DNA from: an uncultured Pseudomonadota bacterium
GTDB lineage: Bacteria > Pseudomonadota > Gammaproteobacteria > Burkholderiales > Burkholderiaceae
Length of the DNA stretch: 21,214 nucleotides
NCBI GenBank assembly: GCA_946480245.1
Contig: CAMLIZ010000075.1
Location: 1 to 21,214, forward strand
Direction: 5' to 3'
The notes below the pieces were generated by a model that had not been told where the DNA came from, made no database searches, and saw nothing but the letters and a program-made list of their open reading frames with translations. Both the position numbers and the translations under genes were made by a program. Below, piece by piece: positions 13,925-21,061 of the stretch; within the stretch, counting starts at the first letter, position 1, and each line of letters starts with the position of its first letter.

Positions 13925-15688
13925 ATGAACGCCACCGAATGGGAAACCTTGATCGCCGCACGCGACGCGATCGCGCGCGCAGGGCACGGCCAGAAGAGCC
14001 AGATCGTGGAGCAGACCGCCGCGACGCTGGGGTGCAGCGTGGCCACCGTGTACCGCAAGCTGGAGGAGGCAGGGCTGGACACGGGACGCAAGCGCCGGCG
14101 TGACGCGGGCGAATCCGCGATGACGGTGGACGAGCTGCGCCTGGTCAGCGGCCTGCTCTTCACGAGCCGGCGCGACAACGACAAGCAGCTGCTCACGGTG
14201 GAGGATGCGCTGGAGATCCTGCGCCACAGCGGCCAGCTGAACACGGCGCTCAGCCCGGGTCGCGTGGGGCAGCTGCTGCGCGAGCACGCGCTGCACCCCG
14301 ACCAATTGGCCCAGCAGCGGCCGGCCACCGAGCTGCGCAGCCTGCACCCCAATCACGTGTGGCAGATCGACAGCTCCACCTGCGTGCTGTACTACATGCG
14401 CTCGGGCCACCTGGCGGCGATGGACGCCGACGAGTTCTACCGCAACAAGCCGGAGAACTACGCCAAGGTGCTGCACGACCTGTGCACGCGCTACGCGGTA
14501 AGCGACCACCACAGCGCGGCCTTCAAGGCGCGCTACTTCCTGGGCGGCGAGAGCGCGCAGAACCTGGTGGACTTCTTCCTCTGGTGCATCACCAAGCAGG
14601 AAACCAGCCCGCTGCACGGCGTGCCGCTGCACGTGATGCTGGATCCGGGCGCGGCCAACAAGGGCCACCTGTTCACCAACCTTGCGCGGCGCATGCAGGT
14701 GCAGGTGATCATCAACCAGGTGGGCAACGCCCGCGCCAAGGGCCAGGTCGAGAAGACGCACGACATCATCGAGCGGCACTTCGAGGGGCGCTTCCGTTTC
14801 TTCCCGCCGGAGCAGCTCACGCTGGCTGGCATCAACGAGGCCTGCGAGGCCTGGGCGGCGAGCTACTGCTCCACCAAGCGCCACACGCGCCACGGGCAAA
14901 CACGCTACGGCATGTGGATGAGCATCGCGGCCGAGCAGCTGCGCGTGCCGGCGTCGATTGAAGTACTTCGCGAGCTGGTGACCAGCGAGCCCGAGCAGCG
15001 CCGGGTGGACAACACCAAGTGCATCAGCTTCTCGGTGAAGGGGTACGGCTCGGCCACGTACGACCTGAGCCTGGTGCCGGGCATCGTGGTGGGCGGCAAG
15101 GTGCAGGTGGTGGTGAACGCTTACCGCGCGCCGGCGGTGGATGTGATGTACCGCGACGCCGACACGGGCGAGGAGCTATGGCAGACGGTGGCGCCGGTGG
15201 CACGTGACGCGGCCGGCTTCCGCGCCGACGCACCGGTGATCGGCGAGGTGCACCGCACCGCGGCCAACACGGCGGTGGACGAGAACCGCAACCGCATCAC
15301 GCGCGAGGCCTACGCGCTGCCCACGCTCGACGAGGCCAAGAAGGCGCGCAAGCAGCACGCGCAGGCCTACGCCGGCATCGTGGACGCAATGGCCGACGTG
15401 AAGGCGCAGCCGGCGCCGGCCTACCTGCCGCGCCGCGGCACGCCGCTGGCAACCGGGCCCACGCGCGAGGTGGTGCCGGTGCTGCTGACCGCGGTGGAGG
15501 CCTGCAAGCGCATCAAGCTGCAGCTGGGCGAGGCGTACACGCCGCAGGTCTACCAGTGGGTGAGCACCAAGTTCCCCGACGGGGTGCCGGAGCCGCAGAT
15601 TGAGGCGATCTGCGCGCAGTTCACGCCGCGCGCGGCGGATGAAGACGCGCCGGCCGGCGGCCTGCGCGCAGTGGGAGGTGGGCAATGA
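13925..15688 (+). CDS. A: Transposase A, DDE integrase (MuA-like)
   Basis: A 587-aa recombinase that cuts phage ends and joins them to target DNA in integration and replicative transposition. The N-terminal part (about 20-60) is a helix-turn-helix (SQIVEQTAATLGCSVATVYRKL). The rve-type catalytic core shows Asp149 in HVWQIDSST, Asp240 in VMLDPGAANKG and Glu276 in AKGQVEKTHD, with 35 residues between the last two, a DD35E triad. A beta-barrel domain follows (about 355-415, with FSVKGYGSATYDLSLVPG), and the C-terminal helical part should contact B. The start is the ATG after the DUF3102 gene; the frame runs much further upstream but that part is out-of-style. The stop overlaps B by 4 nt. Confidence 0.94.
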   Translation: MNATEWETLIAARDAIARAGHGQKSQIVEQTAATLGCSVATVYRKLEEAGLDTGRKRRRDAGESAMTVDELRLVSGLLFTSRRDNDKQLLTVEDALEILRHSGQLNTALSPGRVGQLLREHALHPDQLAQQRPATELRSLHPNHVWQIDSSTCVLYYMRSGHLAAMDADEFYRNKPENYAKVLHDLCTRYAVSDHHSAAFKARYFLGGESAQNLVDFFLWCITKQETSPLHGVPLHVMLDPGAANKGHLFTNLARRMQVQVIINQVGNARAKGQVEKTHDIIERHFEGRFRFFPPEQLTLAGINEACEAWAASYCSTKRHTRHGQTRYGMWMSIAAEQLRVPASIEVLRELVTSEPEQRRVDNTKCISFSVKGYGSATYDLSLVPGIVVGGKVQVVVNAYRAPAVDVMYRDADTGEELWQTVAPVARDAAGFRADAPVIGEVHRTAANTAVDENRNRITREAYALPTLDEAKKARKQHAQAYAGIVDAMADVKAQPAPAYLPRRGTPLATGPTREVVPVLLTAVEACKRIKLQLGEAYTPQVYQWVSTKFPDGVPEPQIEAICAQFTPRAADEDAPAGGLRAVGGGQ

Positions 15689-16959
15689 CGGTACGCACGC
15701 AACGGCGGGCCGACCAGTCCCAGCCGCGCGAGGGCGAACGCCTGGAAGCCGCGGCGGTGGCCGCGCGGCTGAAGGTGACGCTGCGCACGCTGGCCGAGGC
15801 GGCGGGCATCAGCCCCACCTCGATGTTCATGGTGATCGGCGAGAACAAGTGGCCGGTGAAGGTGGACCGCGCCGACATCGTGGCCGCGGTGGAGAAGGTG
15901 CTGCAGGAGGCCGGCGCCACCGAGCAGGACATGGCCACCTTGTGGCATGCGCACGCCAAGCGCAGCGGCCTGGTCACCACCGACAAGTACGGGCGGCCCA
16001 TCGACGAGCCGCTGCCCTATCCCCACGAACGCTTTCAACAGCCGAAGGACACCGACATGCTCCTCGCCAAGCAGACCCTCAGCATGAGCGCCAAGCGCGC
16101 GTTCAAGCTGTTCAGCAACCCGTTCGACGGTGAGGTGCTGTCGGACGATCAGATGTTCGTGAGCGACGAGATCCGCTTCGTGCGCGAGGCGGTGTGGCAG
16201 TGCGCCACGCACGCCGGCTTCGTGGCGCTGGTGGCCGAGAGCGGCGGCGGCAAGACCACGATCCTGGAGGATCTGGAAAGCCGCATCCAGCGCGAGCACA
16301 AGAGCGTGATGGTGATGCGCCCCAGCGTGCTCGGCATGGAGGAGAGCCACCGCGGCGGCGTGCCGGTGAAGAGCCACGACATCGTGTCGGCCATCATCCG
16401 CTCGCTCGATCCATCGGCCCAGGTGCCAGGCCGGTTGGAGAGCGCCACCAAGAAGGTCGTGAAGCTGCTCAGCGACAGCGTGGACGCGGGCTTCCAGCAC
16501 CTGGTGGTGATCGAGGAGGCGCACAGCATGAGCGACTTCACGCTCAAGCACCTGAAGCGCCTGCACGAGCTGAAGCTGGGGCGCCGGCCGCTGCTGGGCA
16601 TCCTGCTGCTCGGCCAGCCCGAGCTGGCCGCCAAGCTGGACCCGAAGAAGGCGCACCTGCGCGAGGTGACGCAGCGCGTGGAGGTGGTGCAGCTGCTGCC
16701 GCTGGACAACGACCTGCAGCCGTACCTGCAGCACCGCGCGCGCCTGGCGCAGCGCGGGCTCGAGGAGTTCATCGACGCCGGCGGCGTGGAGGAGCTGCGC
16801 GCCCGCCTCACGCTCAACCGGCCCGGCGCCGCGGGCAAGACCCGCACGGTGAGCCTGCTGTACCCGCTGGCGGTGAACAACCTGATGACCGCCTGCCTCA
16901 ACACGGCCGCCGAGCTGGGCGTGCCGCTGGTCACGCGCGACGTGGTGCGCGCCGTCTGA
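15685..16959 (+). CDS. B: Transposition activator B, AAA+ ATPase (MuB/ExeA-like)
   Basis: A 424-aa ATPase that would bind target DNA as filaments and deliver it to transposase A. Residues about 20-60 form a helix-turn-helix (ARLKVTLRTLAEAAGISPTS). The AAA domain has Walker A AESGGGKTT (184-192, Lys190), Walker B LVVIEEAH (273-280) and a sensor-like LLLGQPEL (307-314). It is longer than Mu B (312 aa). A second in-frame ATG at codon 125 (MLLAKQTLSMSAKRAFKLF), with GAAGGA upstream, could make a form lacking the N-terminal domain. The ATG overlaps the A stop by 4 nt. It has the standard A-B gene order. Confidence 0.92.
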   Translation: MTVRTQRRADQSQPREGERLEAAAVAARLKVTLRTLAEAAGISPTSMFMVIGENKWPVKVDRADIVAAVEKVLQEAGATEQDMATLWHAHAKRSGLVTTDKYGRPIDEPLPYPHERFQQPKDTDMLLAKQTLSMSAKRAFKLFSNPFDGEVLSDDQMFVSDEIRFVREAVWQCATHAGFVALVAESGGGKTTILEDLESRIQREHKSVMVMRPSVLGMEESHRGGVPVKSHDIVSAIIRSLDPSAQVPGRLESATKKVVKLLSDSVDAGFQHLVVIEEAHSMSDFTLKHLKRLHELKLGRRPLLGILLLGQPELAAKLDPKKAHLREVTQRVEVVQLLPLDNDLQPYLQHRARLAQRGLEEFIDAGGVEELRARLTLNRPGAAGKTRTVSLLYPLAVNNLMTACLNTAAELGVPLVTRDVVRAV

Positions 16960-16991
16960 CACCACATCACTCGATCAACCGGAGGAGACCG

Positions 16992-17297
16992 ATGCGCAAC
17001 CGACTTTTGTTCCGCGAAAACGGCACCGCCGTGCGCACGCGCCAGATCGACTGGGGCCTGGGCGTGCTGGCCGCAGTGGTGCTGATCACGCTGCTGGCGC
17101 TCACCACTCGCGCCGACGAGCGCGACGAGGCGCTGGCCACCGCGGAGGCGCGCGCCTACGCCAACGGCGCCGAGCACGCACGCACCGAGCTGCTGCCCAA
17201 GGTGGCCGCGGCGTACGAGCAGGGGCTGCGCGAGGGCCATCGCAGCCAGGCCGGCCGCGGCGCGGAGCGGGTGAAGTACTGCGGGGTGCGGCCGTGA
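16992..17297 (+). CDS. Small membrane protein with periplasmic coiled coil
   Basis: A 101-aa protein with GGAGGAGA just before ATG 16992; the frame is open upstream but that is shadow of gene B. It has a basic N-terminus, one membrane segment (about 21-39, WGLGVLAAVVLITLLALTT) and then a charged helix rich in Ala and Glu (DEALATAEARAYANG). The likely topology is N-terminus inside. I recognise no family; it could act at the inner membrane early in infection. The stop overlaps the next gene's GTG by 4 nt. Confidence 0.72.
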   Translation: MRNRLLFRENGTAVRTRQIDWGLGVLAAVVLITLLALTTRADERDEALATAEARAYANGAEHARTELLPKVAAAYEQGLREGHRSQAGRGAERVKYCGVRP

Positions 17298-17953
17298 AGC
17301 ACGCGTACAGCGAAGATCGCATGCGCGCGTGGCGCCTCATCGAAGCAGCAAGCCCGGCGGGCATGACGCTCGACGACTTGCGGCAGCAGTTCCCTAACTG
17401 CACCACGCACCAACTCGGCAACTGGCTGTCGAAGATGAAGGCTGCCCGCGAGATCGTGCACGGCGGCTACGGCAGGCCGTACTGGGTGGACGAGACGTGC
17501 AAGCGGCCCGACGCCACAGAGCCCCCGCCGCCGCCTGCAGCGCCGCCGCCGGCAGGCGATGACGACGAGCCCGACGAACGGCCATTCGTGTCCGCCGTTG
17601 GCAAGGCCGAGACCGAGGCGACGTTGCGCCGCGAAAAGGGGCCCTGCAGCGTGTTCGACGTAGCGCGTGCAGTGAGTCACAGCGTCGGCCGCGACGCCGC
17701 GCCGGAGGTCACCGTGGCCCCCGCACCGCCGCCTGCACTGCAGTGGAAGCCCGCCGCGGCGCCACAGCCCGCGCCGCAAGTCAACGACCCCGACGACGCC
17801 TTCGTGTGCGCGCTCTTCAGCGACGGCCGCCTGCTCGTGGAAAGCGGCGGCCGCCAGCTGGACCTGCCGCTCGAGCACACCCGCGCACTGCTGCACTACC
17901 TGGACCACCTGCGCGGCACCGAGCTGGTCAGCACGCTGGGAGTTGCGGCATGA
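17294..17953 (+). CDS. Two-domain phage protein: winged helix, Pro-rich linker, small C-terminal domain
   Basis: A 219-aa protein from GTG 17294. Residues 1-65 look like a winged helix (RMRAWRLIEAASPAGMT, DDLRQQFPNCTTHQLGNWL, GGYGRPYWVDE). A linker follows, with Pro runs at about 77-87 and again around 143-162, and a compact C-terminal domain at about 166-210 (DDAFVCALFSDGRLLVE, then LPLEHTRALLHYLDHL). The C-terminal 'SDGRL' domain occurs in other phage early proteins as far as I recall, often joined to a DNA-binding domain. The job is unknown; regulation of host or phage transcription is likely from the domain type. The stop overlaps the next ATG by 4 nt. Confidence 0.78.
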   Translation: MKHAYSEDRMRAWRLIEAASPAGMTLDDLRQQFPNCTTHQLGNWLSKMKAAREIVHGGYGRPYWVDETCKRPDATEPPPPPAAPPPAGDDDEPDERPFVSAVGKAETEATLRREKGPCSVFDVARAVSHSVGRDAAPEVTVAPAPPPALQWKPAAAPQPAPQVNDPDDAFVCALFSDGRLLVESGGRQLDLPLEHTRALLHYLDHLRGTELVSTLGVAA

Positions 17954-18168
17954 GCCACGCCATCATCGCCATTCTGCTGATCCGCCTGGACGCCCGCTGC
18001 GGCGAGTGGGTGACGGTGCGCGACCTGGCGGAGCACTTCAACCTGCTCGCCAGCAATGTGGAGCTGCACCTGCGGCACATGTGCGAACAGGGCCTGGTGC
18101 AGCTCCAGCTCGTCGACGGCGACCAGCTCCACGCTGCCCGCGTGACCGAGGAGGCCACGTGCGCCTGA
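17950..18168 (+). CDS. Small winged-helix protein
   Basis: A 72-aa protein starting MSHAIIAILLIRLDARCGEW. Residues about 18-60 read as a helix-turn-helix with a wing: VTVRDLAEHFNLLASNVELH, HLRHMCEQGLVQLQL, then a beta strand. It is short enough to be a single DNA-binding domain. It overlaps its upstream neighbour by 4 nt and its downstream neighbour by 10 nt. The target is unknown; it belongs to a set of small DNA-binding genes after transposase B. Confidence 0.75.
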   Translation: MSHAIIAILLIRLDARCGEWVTVRDLAEHFNLLASNVELHLRHMCEQGLVQLQLVDGDQLHAARVTEEATCA

Positions 18169-18785
18169 CCTGCCCCAGCTGCCGCGCGGAGTTGAGCCTC
18201 GACGTGCTGCTGGCCAGCGAGGAGGCGCGCCAGGTGATCGCGCGCCTGGTCGAGATCTCGCTGCCATTCGGCGCGCTCACGCTGCGCTACGTCGCGCTGT
18301 TCCGCCCGAAGAAGCAGCGCCTGTCGCACGAGCGCATGGTGTCGCTCCTCGAGGAGCTGCTGCCCGACGTACAGCGCGGCGCCATCCAGCGCAACGGGCG
18401 CGAGTGGGATGCGCCGGTCGAGAGCTGGAAGCTCGCGATCGAGCGCGTGCTCGAAAGCCACGCCAAGGGCAGCCTGACCACGCCGCTCACCTCGCACGGC
18501 TACCTCTACGAGGTGCTGGCCGGCCTGGCCGAGAAGCTGGAGGCGCAGCAGGAGCGCGAGCGCGAGCAGCAGCGTCAGGCGCAAGGGCGATCGGCCGCGC
18601 GCGCCGCAGCAGACGCAGCGCCGATCTCGGCCGTGCTCACCGGCGTGGCAGAGCTGACCGCAGCCACGGTGAACGTTCGTACACCTATCGCGCCGGCCGG
18701 CCCAAGCACCTACGCACAGCGGCTGAAGGCCGAGATCGACGCCCGGCGCCAGCGCGAAGCCACCCAGGATGGAGAGCCGACATGA
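18159..18785 (+). CDS. Conserved phage protein with N-terminal CPSC motif
   Basis: A 208-aa protein from GTG 18159, with GAGGAGG at 18148-18154; the frame is open upstream but this site decides the start. It begins VRLTCPSCRAELSLDVLL, one CxxC pair followed by a helix, then TLRYVALFRPKKQRLSHERM (about 41-60) and LTSHGYLYEVLAGLAEKLE (110-128). A Gln/Glu/Arg-rich coiled coil follows (about 128-145), and the end is unstructured. I recall this 'CPxC ... LFRP-K ... SHGYLYE' layout from other phage early operons, without a known function. The single CxxC may be half of a zinc site shared in a dimer. It overlaps both neighbours. Confidence 0.78.
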   Translation: MRLTCPSCRAELSLDVLLASEEARQVIARLVEISLPFGALTLRYVALFRPKKQRLSHERMVSLLEELLPDVQRGAIQRNGREWDAPVESWKLAIERVLESHAKGSLTTPLTSHGYLYEVLAGLAEKLEAQQEREREQQRQAQGRSAARAAADAAPISAVLTGVAELTAATVNVRTPIAPAGPSTYAQRLKAEIDARRQREATQDGEPT

Positions 18786-19105
18786 CCGTCTCGAAGGAAC
18801 AGCTTCTCAACGCGCTGGCGCGCCACCAAGGCCGCGACAACGGCATCAGTGCGCGCCACCTGGCCGCCGAGCTGGGCACCAGCCCGCGCCAGCTGCGCAA
18901 GCGCATCAGCGAGGTGCGCGACGAGGGCATCGCGATCTGCGGCAAGCCCAGCAGCGGCTACTACTCTCCGGTGACGCCGGAGGAGCTGCAGGAGAGCTGC
19001 GCCTTCCTCGAGCACCGTGCGCTGCATTCGCTGCGCCTGCTCAGCCGCATGAAGAAGGTGAGCCTGCCCGACCTGGTAGGCCAGCTCAAGCTCAACCAGG
19101 CGTGA
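18782..19105 (+). CDS. Helix-turn-helix protein (HTH_11-like)
   Basis: A 107-aa protein from ATG 18782, overlapping the previous stop by 4 nt. Residues about 5-60 form a DNA-binding domain: LLNALARHQGRDNGISARHL, AAELGTSPRQLRKRISEV as the helix-turn-helix, and IAICGKPSSGYYSPVTPEEL as a wing, which matches the HTH_11 pattern seen in biotin-repressor-like proteins. The helical C-terminus (EHRALHSLRLLSRMKK) may bind a partner. It is likely a phage regulator; its target is not evident. Confidence 0.8.
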   Translation: MTVSKEQLLNALARHQGRDNGISARHLAAELGTSPRQLRKRISEVRDEGIAICGKPSSGYYSPVTPEELQESCAFLEHRALHSLRLLSRMKKVSLPDLVGQLKLNQA

Positions 19106-19112
19106 GGTGCGC

Positions 19113-19364
19113 ATGACCAAGCCCACCCATACCTGCGCCGTGTGCCCCAAGCCGATCGCCGGCGCCTACCTGATGTGCTTTGCGCACTGGCGCCTGGTGC
19201 CCAAGCAGCAGGCCAACGAGCTGATGCGCGCCTACGGCGCGCTCGAGCGCAGCGGCAAGTACCCGGCGCGCATGCGCCTGGAGATCCTCAGCAAGTACCG
19301 CCAGGCGCGTGAGAGCGTGATCGCCACCGTGCAGGCCCAGATCAACGAGGTAGACCCGACATGA
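19113..19364 (+). CDS. Small C-x2-C...C-x2-H zinc-binding phage protein
   Basis: An 83-aa protein. I choose the ATG at 19113 with GAGGTG upstream; a GTG at 19107 is a less likely start. The first 30 residues hold C-A-V-C, then M-C-F-A-H-W, a possible zinc site C-x2-C-x10-C-x2-H. It is followed by RLVPKQQANELMRAYGALE and a helical tail. Short phage proteins with 'C..C...C..HW..(L/V)P' are common in early operons as I recall; their function is unknown. The stop overlaps the gam start by 4 nt. Confidence 0.78.
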   Translation: MTKPTHTCAVCPKPIAGAYLMCFAHWRLVPKQQANELMRAYGALERSGKYPARMRLEILSKYRQARESVIATVQAQINEVDPT

Positions 19365-19957
19365 GCAAGAAGGCCGGCAAGCTCAAGGCCGCCGCCCAAT
19401 ACGCGCCGCAGGACAAGGACGCCTGCGCCGCTGACATCGCGACCATCGGCGCCAGGCAGCGCGAGCTGCTGCGCCTGCAGGCGGACATGAACGACCAGAT
19501 CGGCGCGATCGCGGCGGAGTTCCAGCCACGCCTGGAGGCCCTGCAGACCGAGATCGAGCAGCTGCAGAAGGGCGTGCACCTGTGGTGCAGCGCCAACCGC
19601 AACGCGATCACCGACGACGGCAAGGTCAAGACGGCCAACCTGGTCACCGGCGAGGTGGCCTGGCGCAAGCGCCCCCCCAGCGTCAAGGTCACCGGCGAGC
19701 CGGTGGTGCTGGCGCAACTCAAGGGCGCCGGCCTCACGCTGTTCATCCGCACCAGCGAGAGCGTGGACAAGGAAATGATCCTCGGCGTGCTCGCGGCAGC
19801 GCGCGGCATCACGGCGGAGGAGGCCGCGGCCGACGAGTCCAAGGCCAAGCTGCTGCTTGCAGCAGCCGCGGTGTCCACCATCGCCGGCCTGCGCATCGTG
19901 ACCGACCTGGAGGACTTCTCCATCGTGCCGTTCGAGCAGGAGCTGGCCGCGTCATGA
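19361..19957 (+). CDS. gam: Gam-like host nuclease inhibitor
   Basis: A 198-aa protein of the Mu Gam family, a Ku-like dimer that binds double-strand DNA ends and shields them from RecBCD and other nucleases. A long helix spans about 20-75 (DIATIGARQRELLRLQADMN and beyond), as in the family's dimerising arm. Next comes the GEVAWRKRPPSVKV block (about 97-110), a Gam hallmark, followed by the LKGAGLTLFIRTSESVDKEM part. The C-terminal segment to IVPFEQELAA is slightly longer than in Mu Gam (174 aa). It is coupled by 4-nt overlaps to both neighbours. Confidence 0.9.
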   Translation: MSKKAGKLKAAAQYAPQDKDACAADIATIGARQRELLRLQADMNDQIGAIAAEFQPRLEALQTEIEQLQKGVHLWCSANRNAITDDGKVKTANLVTGEVAWRKRPPSVKVTGEPVVLAQLKGAGLTLFIRTSESVDKEMILGVLAAARGITAEEAAADESKAKLLLAAAAVSTIAGLRIVTDLEDFSIVPFEQELAAS

Positions 19958-20145
19958 ACGAGTTCGCACCCGTGATGACCACGGCCTGCATCGGCCTCGT
20001 GCTGGTGCTGGGCATCGAGCTGAGCGCCTGGCGTGGGCTGAAGGCCGCGCAGCGGCCCGAGGCGATCGCCCGCATGGTGGTGTGGGGCGGGCTGCTCTGC
20101 CTGCTGCTGGCCCTCACCGCCGCCGGATCAGCGGCACCGCACTGA
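19954..20145 (+). CDS. Small two-segment membrane protein
   Basis: A 63-aa protein from ATG 19954, overlapping the gam stop by 4 nt. Two membrane segments are visible: about 8-24 (MTTACIGLVLVLGIELS) and 41-57 (MVVWGGLLCLLLALTAA), joined by a basic loop (WRGLKAAQRPEAIAR) that should face the cytoplasm, so both ends would be outside. I recognise no family. Its role is unknown; it ends the first tightly overlapping run of genes, before a 214-nt non-coding gap. Confidence 0.7.
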   Translation: MNEFAPVMTTACIGLVLVLGIELSAWRGLKAAQRPEAIARMVVWGGLLCLLLALTAAGSAAPH

Positions 20146-20359
20146 CTTGATCACGCGCAGCCGGCCGCCTGGGGGCGCGACAGGCCGGTGGGGTGTAAGC
20201 GACGAGTGGCCCCGCTCACAACCGTCGCAGCTGGTAGCACGAGTGCGTGGTTGGCAAAGGCCACGCATCCGCAAGGGGCCTCTTCACCTCGGGCTTCGTC
20301 GCTGCACCAGCCGGCTTCCCCGGTGTCCGAGAACACCGGGACCTTTCACCGGAGCAGAC
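20146..20359 (+). other. Non-coding, highly structured intergenic stretch
   Basis: No convincing gene lies here; a frame open through it gives unlikely protein. Four complementary pairs are visible: CCGGCC (20161-20166) with GGCCGG (20183-20188); TGCGTGG (20244-20250) with CCACGCA (20261-20267), a perfect 7-bp stem with a 10-nt loop; GGCCCC (20208-20213) with GGGGCC (20275-20280), enclosing it; and CCCGGTGT (20319-20326) with ACACCGGG (20333-20340), a perfect 8-bp stem with a 6-nt loop. The last ends 10 nt before the GGAG site of the next gene. No T-run follows any stem, so simple termination is unlikely. It may be an RNA leader, a protein-binding site or a small RNA. Confidence 0.45.
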
Positions 20360-21061
20360 ATGGACCGCGAAAAGGCCTTTGCCAAGATCAGGAAGTGCCT
20401 GGCGCTCGCCAAGAGCCCGAACCCGCACGAGGCCGGTAATGCCTTACGCCAGGCGCAAGCGCTGATGCGCGAGCTGGGCATTGACGAAACCGACGTGGAG
20501 CTGGCCGACGTACAGGAGGTCAGCACCAAGGGTCCGAGCAGCGCAGTGGTGCAGTGGCAGAGCAACTTGGCCGCCCTGGTTGCTGATGCCTTCGGCTGCG
20601 AGTACTTCGGCAGCCGGCACCTGCGGATTGCCGTGGGCGGCAGCTCGCGCGCCCACCGCATGTATCACTTCGTCGGCATCGGTCCCGCGGCCGAGGTGGC
20701 GAGCTACACCTTCGACGTGCTCGGTCGCCAGTGCGCCAAGGCGCGCATGGCACATATCGCCAAGCAGCCGCGCAACTGCAAGCCGATCACCAAGACCGCC
20801 CGCGGCGATCTCTTCGCGGTGGCCTGGGTGGACGGCGTGCGCGCGCTTGTCAAGCGCTTCGCCGGCAGCGAGCGCCGCACCGAACTGCTGGAGGCCTACA
20901 TGGCCCGCAATTACCCAGACCTGGTCAGCGTCACGCCCAAGCGCCGCGACGTGGGCCGCAATGTGCGCGACGACGATGCCCTGGCTGGCTTCGCCGCTGG
21001 CCAGCGTGCCGATCTGAAGCGGGCGCTCGATGGCGCCGAAGGGCGGAAGGCGCTGCGATGA
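20360..21061 (+). CDS. DUF2786 family protein with C-terminal DUF7168-like part
   Basis: A 233-aa protein from ATG 20360, with GGAG at 20351; the frame is open upstream but is non-coding in style. Residues about 4-42 are the DUF2786 helical domain (REKAFAKIRKCLALAKSPNP, HEAGNALRQAQALMRELG). A second alpha/beta domain follows (about 60-170), with LVADAFGCEYF, then FVGIGPAAEVASYTFDVL and LFAVAWVDGVRALVKRF, as in phage DUF2786/DUF7168 proteins. The family occurs in many phages and plasmids; its function is not established, and a nucleic-acid or protease link has been guessed for parts of it. It ends with a 4-nt overlap to the next gene. Confidence 0.87.
   Translation: MDREKAFAKIRKCLALAKSPNPHEAGNALRQAQALMRELGIDETDVELADVQEVSTKGPSSAVVQWQSNLAALVADAFGCEYFGSRHLRIAVGGSSRAHRMYHFVGIGPAAEVASYTFDVLGRQCAKARMAHIAKQPRNCKPITKTARGDLFAVAWVDGVRALVKRFAGSERRTELLEAYMARNYPDLVSVTPKRRDVGRNVRDDDALAGFAAGQRADLKRALDGAEGRKALR

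Noticed and set aside
12968..14899. 643-codon minus-strand open frame opposite the DUF3102 and transposase genes
   Set aside because: It is antisense to genes with clear domains, has low-complexity Ser/Arg-rich translation, and no ribosome-binding or family signal.
15550..16965. 471-codon minus-strand open frame opposite gene B
   Set aside because: Gene B has intact Walker motifs on the plus strand; the antisense product is His/Leu/Ala-rich and has no recognisable domain.
20215..20290. tRNA-like string (GCAGCTGGTAGCACG followed by a 7-bp stem)
   Set aside because: The loop sizes are wrong, there is no T-arm TTC motif or closing acceptor stem, and the 10-nt loop does not fit an anticodon loop.
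20319..20340. 8-bp stem as a rho-independent terminator
   Set aside because: No run of T follows the stem and a ribosome-binding site comes 10 nt later, so a leader structure or operator is more likely.
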